Positions 44,465 through 53,552 are shown, numbered from the stretch's first letter. The stretch: 64,000 nucleotides of DNA from Amycolatopsis thermoflava N1165 (GCF_000473265.1 NZ_KI421511.1:8592415-8656414); one strand, 5' to 3'. The notes: generated by a model not told the origin, from the sequence alone. Made by a program: numbers and translations.

Positions 44465-44594
44465 CGGCCACAGGCGCCCGAAGGTGATGCGGTCCCTGGT
44501 GCAGCGGGCATTCCGCGGGTGCCGAGGAAGGCGTGGGTGCCGCCCGGTGGGGCATGCCGCCGGAGTTTTTCGCCGGAGTGGGCGCCGTGCCGGC

Positions 44595-44628
44595 CCACGT
44601 CGCGGCCGGACAGCGCGCCGCGACGTGG
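44595..44628. terminator. Bidirectional terminator hairpin
   Basis: A perfect 12-bp stem (CCACGTCGCGGC / GCCGCGACGTGG) with a ten-base loop lies between the phosphodiesterase ending at 44464 and the minus-strand operon ending at 44643. It sits 15 bases past the operon stop codon. Confidence 0.6.
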
Positions 44629-44642
44629 CGCACCCTCTGGCG

Positions 44643-45812
44643 TCAGCCCTTCAGCTCCAGGAACTCCCAGTGCGCCTCCGGCGCCAGGCCGGCCATCCAG
44701 CGGCCGCAGTTCTGCAGCACGACCGGCCCCGACGTGATGTGCTGCGTCCCCGCGTGGAGGTCTCTGAAGAAGCGCTGCAGGTCGCCCCTTCGCAGCGCCG
44801 CCGTGGCCGCCCACTTGTACACCGCCTGGCCCGCCGCGTGCACCGACCACGTCGTGTTGTTCAGCATCAGCCGGGTCAGCGTCTCCTGCTCCGTGGTCAG
44901 CAGCGACCCACCGTCCAGGGTCGCCTCGTTGGCCTCCCACACCTCCATCGCCCACGCCCGCGCCGAGCGCACCGCGGCCTCTGCCTGCGCGTACTCCGCG
45001 TGGAACTGCCCGGTGTCGACCGACGCGCCCGGCGCCCCGGACTTCCGCGCGGCCAGCGCCCGCATCTCGTCGAGCATCCGGCGCCCCACCCCGAGCGCCC
45101 AGCCGGTGTGACACACGCCGGCCATGTTCGCCAGGCCCATCCGGTAGATCGCACCGCCGTGGCGCGCCGCCATCGTGGTGATCTCGTACACGTGCGTCGA
45201 TGGCACGAACACGTCCTCGCACACGTAGTCGATGCTGCTGGTCGCCTTCAGGCCCATCACGTCCCAGTTGTCGACGAGCGTCGCCTGCTCCTTGGGGAAC
45301 GTGAAGATCAGCGCCTGCCCGGTCTCCTCGCACAACGCCGCGGTGTGGATGTGGGTGGCCATCGAGATCCCGGACGCGAAGCTCCACTGCCCGTTGATCA
45401 CGTACCCGCCGTCGACCCGCCGCGCGGCGCCCAGCCGCGTGCCCTGCCCCGCCATCAGCGCGTACCGGTTGCCGGCCACGTCCGGGAACAACTCCGCCGC
45501 CGCCTCGTCGCCGAGGTAGGCGGCCGTGGTGCCGGTGACCATCTGCAACGCCATGAACGACCACCCGGCGGAGGCGTCCGAGTAGGAGATCTTCGCGATC
45601 GTCTCGATGACCTGGCGCGGCGAGAACTCGTACCCGCCAAGGTCGCGCGGGATGCCGATCTTCAGCGCGCCCGTCTCGTGCAGCACCTGCGCGACCTCGT
45701 CGGTGAGCCGCCCCAGTTCCTCGCCCTTCTCGGCGTTCGCGGCGAGCACCGGCGCGGCCTCGTCCAGGCGCGCCATCAACCCGTCGAACTCGTCGCTGAC
45801 GTGCAGGCTCAT
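44643..45812 (-). CDS. Acyl-CoA dehydrogenase-fold flavin-dependent monooxygenase (HsaA-like)
   Basis: A 389-residue acyl-CoA dehydrogenase-fold protein of the group D flavin monooxygenase type (HsaA/HpaB-C-like): RDLGGYEFSPRQVIETIAKISYSDASAGWSFMAL, GQWSFASGISMATHIHTAAL, DNWDVMGLKATSSIDY, and a C-terminal FRDLHAGTQHI segment resembling the HsaA active-site region. Such enzymes hydroxylate phenols using reduced FMN from a separate reductase, which is not in this cluster. It is third in the minus-strand operon after the dioxygenase and hydrolase. ATG at 45812 has GGAGGGG upstream. Confidence 0.82.
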   Translation of the reverse strand: MSLHVSDEFDGLMARLDEAAPVLAANAEKGEELGRLTDEVAQVLHETGALKIGIPRDLGGYEFSPRQVIETIAKISYSDASAGWSFMALQMVTGTTAAYLGDEAAAELFPDVAGNRYALMAGQGTRLGAARRVDGGYVINGQWSFASGISMATHIHTAALCEETGQALIFTFPKEQATLVDNWDVMGLKATSSIDYVCEDVFVPSTHVYEITTMAARHGGAIYRMGLANMAGVCHTGWALGVGRRMLDEMRALAARKSGAPGASVDTGQFHAEYAQAEAAVRSARAWAMEVWEANEATLDGGSLLTTEQETLTRLMLNNTTWSVHAAGQAVYKWAATAALRRGDLQRFFRDLHAGTQHITSGPVVLQNCGRWMAGLAPEAHWEFLELKG

Positions 45813-45838
45813 GCGTCCGTCCCCTCCAGTCCGCGGAT

Positions 45839-46789
45839 TCAGTCGATGACCGGCCGCACCGTCTCGTCGGAATTGGCTTCGAAGATCAGTCCGTGCCCGT
45901 TGCCCTTGACGCCGTGGTCGGGCAGGTGCAGCCGCGCCGCGTCGGCGCCCGCGTCGCGCAGGAAGTCCACGACCTGCGGCGCGAAGTCCGCGAACGCCGA
46001 CGCGCCACCGGTCACGACCACGACGGGTTTGCCCGCCAGCGCGGGGATCCGCATCCCCTCGCGCACCTCGGCCGGGTCGGAAACCGGCGGTTCGTAGGTG
46101 ATCGGCGCCGAGGTCAGCCCCCAGTCCAGCGAGCCCATCCCGGGGATCTCGGCGAAGGCCGGGCCGACCGGTTCGACCGCCACGATCGCGACCACCGCAT
46201 CGGGGCGCGCGTCCGCCGCGAGCCATCCGACCGGACCGCCCGCGGAGTGGGTCACCAGCACCGCGGGGCCGGTGCGGTCCAGCAACCGGCCCAGCCGGTC
46301 GGCGTCCATGCGCTGCGACTCGGCGAGATCGGCGGGCAGCGGGCCCATCGGGCACAGCAGCTGGTCGACCTCCGCCTCGCCGTAGGTCCACTGGACCTGC
46401 TCGCCGCGCCGCTCCTCGGGCAGGAACAACGCCCGCGCCGCCTCGTAGGGGAACGGCGGGCCCATCGGCGCCACGACGTCCGGGTGGTACGGCGAACGCC
46501 CGTGGCCGCAGCGGTCCACCACGTACACGGCGAACCCGGCCTCCACGAAGCGCGTCGCCCAGCCCGGCCGCCCGTCCGGGGTGCCGGTCCAGTCGGTGCC
46601 CTGCCCGCCGCCGCCGTGCACCAGCACCAGCGGGTAGGGCCGGGTCACCTGCGGCGGCGCCTCCCACTGCACGAACATCGGCGCCCGCTGCACGGTCACG
46701 CCGCCGGCTGCCACCCGCTCGCCCGGGATCCAGAACTGCCCGCGCCGCACGGTGATCTCGTGGCCGCCGGTCACATGTGGTGCGGCCAT
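45839..46789 (-). CDS. Alpha/beta hydrolase of the ring-cleavage operon
   Basis: A 316-residue alpha/beta hydrolase. Oxyanion region LVLVHGGGGQGTDW, nucleophile elbow VLVTHSAGGPVGWL (T-H-S-A-G in place of G-H-S-x-G) and a C-terminal His in LPDHGVKGNGHGLI. In context it may cleave a C-C bond or ester of a ring-fission product, as in meta-cleavage pathways. It is one base after the dioxygenase stop and 26 bases before the monooxygenase gene. Confidence 0.82.
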   Translation of the reverse strand: MAAPHVTGGHEITVRRGQFWIPGERVAAGGVTVQRAPMFVQWEAPPQVTRPYPLVLVHGGGGQGTDWTGTPDGRPGWATRFVEAGFAVYVVDRCGHGRSPYHPDVVAPMGPPFPYEAARALFLPEERRGEQVQWTYGEAEVDQLLCPMGPLPADLAESQRMDADRLGRLLDRTGPAVLVTHSAGGPVGWLAADARPDAVVAIVAVEPVGPAFAEIPGMGSLDWGLTSAPITYEPPVSDPAEVREGMRIPALAGKPVVVVTGGASAFADFAPQVVDFLRDAGADAARLHLPDHGVKGNGHGLIFEANSDETVRPVID

Positions 46790-46790
46790 C

Positions 46791-47744
46791 TCAGATCTCG
46801 ATCGGCTCGAGCCGGGCGAGGATCTCCTCGCGGCGGTGCTCGAACTGCTCGGGCAGCTGGAACCGCGTGCCGAGCTCCTTCGGCGACTCGTCGCACGTCC
46901 AGCCGCCTTCGGGGTGCGTCACGGCCAGCTCGAACAACGCGCCGCCGGGCGTGCGGACGTACACGCTCTTGAAGTACTTGCGGTCCTTCAGTTCGGAGAT
47001 GTCGGTGTAGCCGCGGCCTTCGATGTCGAACTTGACCTCGTCCTGGTTGCGCAGGTTGCCGACGTTCCACGCGAAGTGGTGGTAGGTGCCGGCGCCGTAG
47101 CCCCAGGTGCCCTGGTCGTCGGTGCGGTTGACCGTCAGCTCGAGGTGGTTGCCGTACTTGGCGTTGCCGATCTGCAGCGCGGCGCGGTCGCCCTCCTCGG
47201 CCAGGCGGCCCTGGGAGAAGAACGATTCCTCGGCGAACTCGACCATCCGGTCCGGCGTCGCGACGTGGACGCCCACGCCGTGGATGCCGTGGATCGCGCA
47301 CTCCGGCGGGACGCCGTAGCCGGCGTGCCCGACGCGGTCGTCACCGGTGTTGCCGACGAAGACGTACTCGATGCCGGACGGGTGCCGGAATGCCAGCCGC
47401 CGCTGCCCGAACACCTCGATGTTGCCGACCTCGACCTCGTGCTCGGTCAGGCGCCGGTGCCAGAAGTCCAGCGAATCGTGCGGCACCGACAGCAGCACCT
47501 CGCGCGCCTGGTTCGTGCCGCGTTTGCCGAAGAACCCGGCCTGCGCCCACGGGAACGTGGTGACCACGCTGCTGGGGTCGCCTGCGGCGTTGGAGTAGTA
47601 GAGGTGGTAGATCGGCAGCGAGCCGTCGAACAGCACGGTGCGCTTGATCAGGCGCATGCCCAGCACCTTGACGTGGAAGTCCACGTCCTCCTGTGCGCCC
47701 GCGACGGACAACGTGACGTGGTGGGAACCTTCGACGAACGCCAT
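46791..47744 (-). CDS. VOC-family ring-cleaving dioxygenase (MhqO/PcpA-like)
   Basis: A 317-residue protein of two VOC (glyoxalase/extradiol) modules. Metal ligands are likely His in GSHHVTLSV, His in IHGVGVHVA and Glu in GGALFELAVTHPEGG. The opening GSHHVTLSVAGAQEDVDFHVKVLGMRLIKRTV followed by YHLYYSN is typical of MhqO/PcpA hydroquinone-type dioxygenases. ATG at 47744 is chosen since GGAGG lies six bases before it. First gene of the operon and divergent from the AraC regulator. Confidence 0.85.
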   Translation of the reverse strand: MAFVEGSHHVTLSVAGAQEDVDFHVKVLGMRLIKRTVLFDGSLPIYHLYYSNAAGDPSSVVTTFPWAQAGFFGKRGTNQAREVLLSVPHDSLDFWHRRLTEHEVEVGNIEVFGQRRLAFRHPSGIEYVFVGNTGDDRVGHAGYGVPPECAIHGIHGVGVHVATPDRMVEFAEESFFSQGRLAEEGDRAALQIGNAKYGNHLELTVNRTDDQGTWGYGAGTYHHFAWNVGNLRNQDEVKFDIEGRGYTDISELKDRKYFKSVYVRTPGGALFELAVTHPEGGWTCDESPKELGTRFQLPEQFEHRREEILARLEPIEI

Positions 47745-47861
47745 GAAACGCCTCCACACTGAGGTTTTCCGCGGTGGTGTCGCAACGGTAGATTCGGCGG
47801 ACGGCGCCCGTCATGAACGACGAGCGCACACCGCTGTCGAATGCGCGCACAACCGGTGGGG

Positions 47862-48818
47862 ATGACGATGACGTCACTCGCGGACGTGGTGGCCGTGGCG
47901 CCCCCGGCCTCCGGGCCGAAGGTCGAGTTCGGTTCGTGGACGCACCAGGTGGAGCGCAGCGTGCTGCGGTTCCACTTCGACTGCGAGCGCCCGCGCGCGT
48001 TCGCCGGCGTCGTCAGCAACCGCCCGCTCGCCGACGTCAACTTCGTCGACATGGAGAGCGGGCGCCACGCCGCCTACCGCGACGCGGCCACGATCTCGCC
48101 GGACGAGCAGGACTTCTACGTGATGACCCTGCAGCTGTCCGGGCAGCTGCGCCTGGCGCAGGACGGGCGGATCGCGGTCCTGAAGCCGGGGCACTTCGCC
48201 ATCTACGACTCCGCGAAACCGGCCACGATCGTCTCCAGCGACGACTACCGCAGCACCTGCGTCCGGTTCCCCAAGCGGTACCTGCCCGCGCCGCCGCCCG
48301 GGATCACCGCGACCGCCTTCGAGTGCGAGCCAGGGCTGCCGTCGACGGTGTGGGGCATGCTGCTCAGCCTCAACCGGAACGTGGAGTCACTGGGCCCGCA
48401 CGGCCCGCGCGCGGTGCGCACGGTGATGGACCTGGTGACCGTGATGCTGCACGGCACGCGCTTGCTGCCCGGACGGCGCGAGGTGCTGCTGGAGCAGGTG
48501 CGCGAGTGGATCGACGCGCACCTGGGCGATCCGGACCTGGACCCGAACGCGGTCGCCGCCGCGCACTACATCTCGCCCCGGCACCTGCACAACCTGTTCG
48601 CGGGCACCGGGTTCACGGTTTCGTCGTGGATCCGCGCCCGCCGCGTCGAGGGCTGCCGCCGCGACCTGGCGGACCCGCGACTGGCCGCGACGCCGGTCGC
48701 CGCGATCGCCGCGCGCTGGGGGTTCAAGGGCGCGTCCCACTTCGGCCAGGTCTTCAAGCGCGAGACGGGCCGCACCCCCGCGGAGTTCCGCGCGGAGTCG
48801 CTGGCGGACCTGCGGTAG
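47862..48818 (+). CDS. AraC-family transcriptional regulator
   Basis: A 318-residue regulator with an AraC-binding-like N-terminal domain (VMTLQLSGQLRLAQDGRIAVLKPGHFAIYDSAKP) and a C-terminal double HTH (VAAAHYISPRHLHNLFAGTGFTVSSWIRARRVE and AIAARWGFKGASHFGQVFKRETGRTPAEFR). GGTGGGG precedes the ATG at 47862; a second ATG follows two codons later. It is divergent from the ring-cleavage operon across 117 bases and is its likely activator. Confidence 0.87.
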   Translation: MTMTSLADVVAVAPPASGPKVEFGSWTHQVERSVLRFHFDCERPRAFAGVVSNRPLADVNFVDMESGRHAAYRDAATISPDEQDFYVMTLQLSGQLRLAQDGRIAVLKPGHFAIYDSAKPATIVSSDDYRSTCVRFPKRYLPAPPPGITATAFECEPGLPSTVWGMLLSLNRNVESLGPHGPRAVRTVMDLVTVMLHGTRLLPGRREVLLEQVREWIDAHLGDPDLDPNAVAAAHYISPRHLHNLFAGTGFTVSSWIRARRVEGCRRDLADPRLAATPVAAIAARWGFKGASHFGQVFKRETGRTPAEFRAESLADLR

Positions 48819-49026
48819 CGCGGTAATGTCCTGGGCACCAGCCGTTCCGCGTGGTGCTGTGGCGGCCGCGCGGTGGCACCACGTTCCCGTGCAGTCCGCC
48901 CTCCGCGGACCAGTGCAGGAACTCCTCTTCCCACGGCCGGTTTTCCAGGTCGCGGCGCTCGGCGAGCTCGATCTGCGTGGCAGCGAACTCCCGTAGCCCG
49001 GCGAGGATTCGGCTGAGCTTTCCCAC
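48754..49026 (-). CDS. Possible small conserved protein antisense to the AraC gene end
   Basis: From the GTG at 49026 the minus strand encodes KLSRILAGLREFAATQIELAERRDLENRPWEEEFLHWSAEGGLHG and then NGWCP. This has ordered, low-redundancy composition with W and F residues unlike the Arg/Ala-rich shadow frames around it. It resembles a short protein I associate with actinomycete genomes, about 60-70 residues in length. The frame runs on to 48754, overlapping 65 bases of the AraC gene, so the true end is unclear. Ribosome binding site weak. Confidence 0.42.
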   Translation of the reverse strand: MGKLSRILAGLREFAATQIELAERRDLENRPWEEEFLHWSAEGGLHGNVVPPRGRHSTTRNGWCPGHYRATAGPPATPRGTPRGCGPSRA

Positions 49027-49184
49027 ACCTGGAGCGTGCTCCAGCCGGCCCGGCGGCACGAGTGGCAGAACCGTACGTGTTCGCCAAGATCCTGCCAAAG
49101 CCTTCTTCCGTGGGGCGAACCCGAGGGTGACTTCCGTCGCTCCAGGAGGCATGATCGCGAAGTATCCGTAGTGGGAGGCCAGTT

Positions 49185-51425
49185 TTGAGCATCGTCGGCA
49201 CCAGGGTGGTCCGCATCGAGGACCAGCAGCTGATCACGCAGGGCGGGACCTACGTCGAGGATCTACGGGTGGAGGCGCTGACCGGCGCGGTGCACGCGAT
49301 GTTCGTGCGCAGCCCGATCGCGCACGCCCGCATCGCCTCGATCGACACGTCGGCCGCGCTGGAGGCGCCCGGCGTCGTCGCGGTCTACACGGCCGCCGAC
49401 ATCGATCTCGCCCCGCACAAGGCGGGCCCGGTCGTCGAACCGTGGCTCGCCGACGGCGTGGTCCGCTACGTCGGTGAGCCCGTCGCGCTCGTGCTCACCG
49501 AGGAGCGCTACCAGCTCGCGGACGCCGCCGAACTCGTGGACATCGACTACGACCCGCTGGACGTGGTCGCGAGCATCGACAGCGCGCTCAGCGACGAGAC
49601 TGTGCTGTTCGAGGACCAGGGCACGAACGTGCTGCAGACCACCGGCGGCGAGTTCGACGACAAGGCTTTCGACGACTGCGAGGTCGTGGTCACGCAGACG
49701 ATCCTGAACCAGCGCGTCGCCCCGGCGCCGCTGGAGGTGCGCGGCGCGGCCTGCGCGTGGGGCGAGGACGGCCGCCTGACGCTGTGGCTGTCCACGCAGA
49801 ACGCGCAGATCTCGCGGTCCACCGTGGCGAAGGGGCTCGGCGTCGAGTCGAAGGACGTCCGCGTCATCACGCCGGACGTCGGCGGCGGGTTCGGCGCGAA
49901 GATCGGCTCCGACCCGGAGGCGGTCGTGCTCGGCTGGGCGTCGAAACGGTCCGGGCGGCCGGTCCGCTGGGTGGAGACCCGCAGCGAGAACCTGGTGTCG
50001 ATGACGCACGGCCGCGCGCAGCAGAACACCGTCACCATCGGCGGCCGCCGCGACGGCACGGTGCTCGCGTTCCGGCTGGAGGTCGTGCAGGACGCGGGCG
50101 CCTACCCGCGCACGATGTTCCTGCCGACGCTCACCGAGCTGATGGGCACCGGCGTCTACCACTTCCCGAAGGTGGAGACGAGCAGCCGGGCCGTGGTCAC
50201 CAACACGACGCCGATCGCGGCCTACCGGGGCGCGGGCCGTCCCGAGGCGACCGCCGCGATCGAGCGCGCGATGGACCTGTTCGCCACCGAGATCGGCATG
50301 GACCCGGCCGAGGTCCGGCGGGTCAACTTCATCCGGCCGGAGGAGTTCCCGTACTCCTCGCCGACCGGCGCCACCTACGACACCGGCGAGTACGCCAAGG
50401 CGCTGGACAAGGTCCTGGAGGCCGGCGGGTACGCCGACCTGCGCGCCGAGCAGGCGCGCCGCCGCGAGGCTGGCGACCCGGTGGCGCTCGGGCTCGGCAT
50501 CGCCGCCTACGTCGAGATCACCGGCGGCGACTCGGGCGGCGAGAGCGGGCGACTGCTGATCAACCTGGACGGCTCCGTCACCGCCTACACCGGGTCCTCG
50601 CCGCACGGCCAGGGCCTGGACACCACGCTGACCATGCTGCTGTCCGACCAGCTCGGCGTCCCGATGGACAAGATCACCATCCGGCACGGCGACACCGACG
50701 AGGTGCCCAAGGCGATCGGCACGTTCGGGTCGCGATCGCTGCAGCTGGGCGGTTCCGCCCTGCGCCAGGCCGCCGACCAGGTCATCGAGCAGGCCCGCGC
50801 GCTGGCCGCGGACCGGCTGGAGGCGTCCCCGGACGACGTCGAACTGTCCGAGGGGGCGTTCCAGGTGCGGGGCGCGCCCGCCAGCGGCTCGGTGACCTGG
50901 GCGCAGCTGGCCGAACAGGCCGAGCTGACCGCGGACGTGTGGTTCGGCGACGGCACCCCGACGTTCCCGTTCGGCGCGCACCTCGCCGTCGTCGAGGTCG
51001 ACACGCTCACCGGGAAGGTCGAGCTGAAGCGGATCATCGCGTGCGACGACGCGGGCCCGATCGTCAACCCGCTCGCCTTCCAGGGCCAGCGGCACGGCGG
51101 GCTCGGCCAGGGCGCGGCACAGGCGCTGCTGGAGGTCATGAACTACGACGCCGACGGCAACCCGACCACAGCAACCCTGGCGGACTACTCGTTCATCACG
51201 GCGACCGAGCTGCCCGACTTCGAGCTGGTCGACTCCGAGACCCCGACGACGCGGAACCTGCTTGGCGTCAAGGGGATCGGCGAGGCGGCGACCATCGGCT
51301 CGACCCCCGCGGTGCACAACGCGGTCGTCGACGCGCTGTCCCACCTGGGCGTGCGTCATCTCGACATGCCCACCACCCCGCTGCGGGTCTGGCAGGCTCT
51401 CACCGACGCGAGGAAGGCGAACTGA
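49185..51425 (+). CDS. Molybdenum hydroxylase large subunit (CoxL/xanthine dehydrogenase family)
   Basis: A 746-residue molybdopterin-binding subunit of the xanthine oxidase family. Seen: GTYVEDLRV near the start, VGGGFGAKIG (Moco-binding), the AYRGAGRPEA loop, GSSPHGQGLDTTL, and the catalytic Glu in GVKGIGEAATIG. The loop is AYRGAGR rather than the AYRCSFR of true form I CO dehydrogenase, so it is a form II-like or other aldehyde/heterocycle hydroxylase. The start is TTG at 49185, with GGGAGG six bases upstream. Order is large-small-medium. The medium and small subunits overlap or follow directly. No maturation genes (coxDEF, mob) are in the window. Confidence 0.87.
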   Translation: MSIVGTRVVRIEDQQLITQGGTYVEDLRVEALTGAVHAMFVRSPIAHARIASIDTSAALEAPGVVAVYTAADIDLAPHKAGPVVEPWLADGVVRYVGEPVALVLTEERYQLADAAELVDIDYDPLDVVASIDSALSDETVLFEDQGTNVLQTTGGEFDDKAFDDCEVVVTQTILNQRVAPAPLEVRGAACAWGEDGRLTLWLSTQNAQISRSTVAKGLGVESKDVRVITPDVGGGFGAKIGSDPEAVVLGWASKRSGRPVRWVETRSENLVSMTHGRAQQNTVTIGGRRDGTVLAFRLEVVQDAGAYPRTMFLPTLTELMGTGVYHFPKVETSSRAVVTNTTPIAAYRGAGRPEATAAIERAMDLFATEIGMDPAEVRRVNFIRPEEFPYSSPTGATYDTGEYAKALDKVLEAGGYADLRAEQARRREAGDPVALGLGIAAYVEITGGDSGGESGRLLINLDGSVTAYTGSSPHGQGLDTTLTMLLSDQLGVPMDKITIRHGDTDEVPKAIGTFGSRSLQLGGSALRQAADQVIEQARALAADRLEASPDDVELSEGAFQVRGAPASGSVTWAQLAEQAELTADVWFGDGTPTFPFGAHLAVVEVDTLTGKVELKRIIACDDAGPIVNPLAFQGQRHGGLGQGAAQALLEVMNYDADGNPTTATLADYSFITATELPDFELVDSETPTTRNLLGVKGIGEAATIGSTPAVHNAVVDALSHLGVRHLDMPTTPLRVWQALTDARKAN

Positions 51426-51426
51426 A

Positions 51427-51897
51427 GTGAAGGTCTCGATCGAGATCAACGGCACGACGGTCTCCGAGGAGGTCGAGGACCGCACCCTGCTGGTCCACTT
51501 CGTGCGGGAGCAGGCCGGGCTGACGGCGACGAACATCGGCTGCGACACCACGTCCTGCGGCGCGTGCACGGTGCTGCTCGACGGTGAGTCCGTGAAGTCG
51601 TGCACTGTCCTGGCCGCGCAGGCCGACGGGCACTCGGTCACCACGCTGGAAGGCCTGCACGGCGAGGACGGCGACCTGCACCCGGTGCAGCGCGCGTTCC
51701 GCGAGGAGCACGGCCTGCAGTGCGGGTTCTGCACGCCCGGGATGATCATGGCGTCGGTATCGCTGCTGGACCACAACCCGAAGCCGACGCGCCAGGAGGT
51801 GCGCGCGGGGCTGGAGGGGAACCTGTGCCGCTGCACGGGTTACCACAACATCGTCAACGCGGTGATGAACGCGTCCGGGCAGGAGGTCCAGCGGTGA
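51427..51897 (+). CDS. Molybdenum hydroxylase [2Fe-2S] small subunit (CoxS-like)
   Basis: A 156-residue iron-sulfur subunit. The plant-type cluster cysteines are in GCDTTSCGACTVLLDGESVKSC, and the second cluster cysteines in QCGFCTPGM and LCRCTGYH. GTG at 51427 lies one base after the large-subunit stop; the stop overlaps the medium-subunit GTG (GTGA). It passes electrons from the molybdenum site to FAD. Confidence 0.92.
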   Translation: MKVSIEINGTTVSEEVEDRTLLVHFVREQAGLTATNIGCDTTSCGACTVLLDGESVKSCTVLAAQADGHSVTTLEGLHGEDGDLHPVQRAFREEHGLQCGFCTPGMIMASVSLLDHNPKPTRQEVRAGLEGNLCRCTGYHNIVNAVMNASGQEVQR

Positions 51898-52706
51898 TCC
51901 CGGCCCAGTTCACCTACCGGCGGGTGTCCTCTGTGGACGAGGCGCTGGCCGCGGTCGCCGAGCACGGTGACGACGCCAAGCTGCTGGCGGGCGGGCAGTC
52001 CCTGCTGCCGCTGATGAAACTGCGCTTCGCCGCGCCCGAGGTGGTCATCGACATCGGCCCGCTCGACGAGCTGCGGTACGTGCGGGCCGAGGGCGGCGAG
52101 ATCGCGATCGGCGCCATGTCGCGCTACCACGACCTGCACCGCGACCCGGTGCTGGCCGAGCACGCGCCGCTGCTCGCGCACGTCGCGGGCGAGGTGGGGG
52201 ACCAGCAGGTGCGCCACCGCGGCACGATCGGCGGCTCGCTGGTCCACGCCGACCCGGCCGCCGACCTGCCCGCGGCGGTCCTCGCCGTGGACGGGGTCCT
52301 GGTCGCGCGCGGCCCGGACGGCGAGCGGCGGATTCCGGCGGCCGAGTTCTTCCAGGGGCCGTTCGAGACGCCGCTCGCGCCGGAGGAGCTGCTGACCGAG
52401 GTGCGGATCCCGGCGCAGGGCGGCGCCGGGTGGGGGTTCGAGAAGTTCACGCGGCGGTCGATCGACTGGGCGATCGTCGGGGTCGTCGTCGCCGGGAGCG
52501 CCGTGTCCTTGATCAACATGGGCGGCACCCCGCTGCGTGCTTCGGCGACCGAGGCGGCACTGGCCGACGGCGCTTCGGCCGCCGAGGCCGCCGCGCTGGC
52601 CGCGGAGGGCACCTCCCCGGCCGACGAGGCCCACGCGACGGCCGAGTACCGGCAGCACCTGGCGCGGGTGCTCACCGAGCGGGCGCTGGTTTCCGCAGGT
52701 CGTTGA
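51894..52706 (+). CDS. Molybdenum hydroxylase FAD-binding medium subunit (CoxM-like)
   Basis: A 270-residue FAD-binding PCMH-type subunit. Motifs: LLAGGQSLLPLMKLR (FAD pyrophosphate) and RHRGTIGGSLVHADPAADLP (isoalloxazine loop). GTG at 51894 overlaps the small-subunit stop. It completes the L-S-M heterotrimer. The gene ends before a strong hairpin shared with the convergent rraA gene. Confidence 0.9.
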   Translation: MIPAQFTYRRVSSVDEALAAVAEHGDDAKLLAGGQSLLPLMKLRFAAPEVVIDIGPLDELRYVRAEGGEIAIGAMSRYHDLHRDPVLAEHAPLLAHVAGEVGDQQVRHRGTIGGSLVHADPAADLPAAVLAVDGVLVARGPDGERRIPAAEFFQGPFETPLAPEELLTEVRIPAQGGAGWGFEKFTRRSIDWAIVGVVVAGSAVSLINMGGTPLRASATEAALADGASAAEAAALAAEGTSPADEAHATAEYRQHLARVLTERALVSAGR

Positions 52707-52710
52707 GTCC

Positions 52711-52735
52711 GGGGCGGGCCGGTTGGGCCCGCCCC
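52711..52735. terminator. Bidirectional terminator hairpin
   Basis: GGGGCGGGCC (52711-52720) and GGCCCGCCCC (52726-52735) form a perfect 10-bp stem with a five-base loop between the medium-subunit gene ending at 52706 and the convergent rraA-like gene ending at 52740. Confidence 0.7.
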
Positions 52736-52739
52736 TCGC

Positions 52740-53210
52740 TCAGCTCTCCAGCAGCACGATGCCGTCGTCGTCGGCGTAGAGCATGTCGCCGGGGTGGAAG
52801 GTGATCCCGCCGAAGCCGACCGGCACGTCGACCGCGCCGTTGCCCGCCTTGCTGCTCTTGCGCGGGTTGGTGCCCAGCGCCTTGATGCCGATGGGCAGGC
52901 CGGCGAGCACCGCGCTGTCCCGCACCGCCCCGTTGATCACCAGGCCGGCCCAGCCGTTCTCCACCGCCGAGCCTGCGATGAGGTCGCCGGTGAGCGCGGT
53001 GTGCAGCGAGCCGCGCCCGTCGACCACCAGCACCGCGCCCTCGCCCGGTGTCGCGAGCACCTGCTTGACCAGGCCGTTGTCCTGGTAGCACGAGACGGTC
53101 CGGACCCGGCCGGAGAACACCCGCTGCCCGCCGAACTGGCGGAACTGCGTGTCGCACACCCGGAGCTTGTCGCCGTGCTCGTCGACCAGGTCGGCGGTGG
53201 AGGAGGTCAC
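52740..53210 (-). CDS. rraA: RraA-family protein (HMG aldolase / RNase E inhibitor family)
   Basis: A 156-residue RraA-fold protein: [74 protein letters not shown] and [10 protein letters not shown]. The family includes 4-hydroxy-4-methyl-2-oxoglutarate/oxaloacetate aldolases and RraA RNase E inhibitors; the GD...R/D pattern allows either. GTG at 53210 overlaps the stop of the ArsR gene (GTGA), so the two are translated together. Confidence 0.83.
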   Translation of the reverse strand: MTSSTADLVDEHGDKLRVCDTQFRQFGGQRVFSGRVRTVSCYQDNGLVKQVLATPGEGAVLVVDGRGSLHTALTGDLIAGSAVENGWAGLVINGAVRDSAVLAGLPIGIKALGTNPRKSSKAGNGAVDVPVGFGGITFHPGDMLYADDDGIVLLES

Positions 53211-53506
53211 TCGGATCGCCTTTCGTCGTGGTGGGCCTGCCGGATGGAGTCCAGGAGGCCGGGGAACCGCGCGCTGACCTCGTCCCGGCGCAGCCGCACG
53301 AAACTGCCGTTGCCGGCGTCCCGCTGGTGGATGAGCCCGGCCTGCCGCAGCACGCGCCAGTGGTGGGTGCGGGTCGACTTGGCGACCGGCAGGTCGAACG
53401 AGGCGCACGCGTGCTCGCCGTCCGGCCGGTCCAGCAGGTCGACGACCACCCCGCGCCGGTGCGGGTCGGCGAGCGCCGACAGCACGGTGCCGAGATCGAG
53501 GTCCAT
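53207..53506 (-). CDS. ArsR-family HTH regulator
   Basis: A 99-residue winged-helix protein: [70 protein letters not shown] single Cys (EHACASF) is present and no classic metal-box, so the signal is unclear. ATG at 53506 is chosen; the longer upstream frame overlaps the divergent HAD gene. It is the first gene of the arsR-rraA pair and faces an AGGTAC palindrome just upstream. Confidence 0.85.
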   Translation of the reverse strand: MDLDLGTVLSALADPHRRGVVVDLLDRPDGEHACASFDLPVAKSTRTHHWRVLRQAGLIHQRDAGNGSFVRLRRDEVSARFPGLLDSIRQAHHDERRSE

Positions 53507-53522
53507 CGCGTCCCCTTGTCGT

Positions 53523-53544
53523 AGGTACGAAGATGATAGTACCT
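53523..53544. promoter_or_regulatory. Palindromic operator between arsR and the HAD gene
   Basis: AGGTAC (53523-53528) and GTACCT (53539-53544) form a perfect inverted repeat separated by ten bases, in a 46-base gap between the two divergent starts. It is a good candidate ArsR-family site controlling both directions. Confidence 0.6.
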
Positions 53545-53552
53545 TGCCCGGC

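Noticed and set aside
49185-51425. Calling the molybdenum hydroxylase a CO dehydrogenase
   Set aside because: The AYRCSFR loop of form I CO dehydrogenase is absent.
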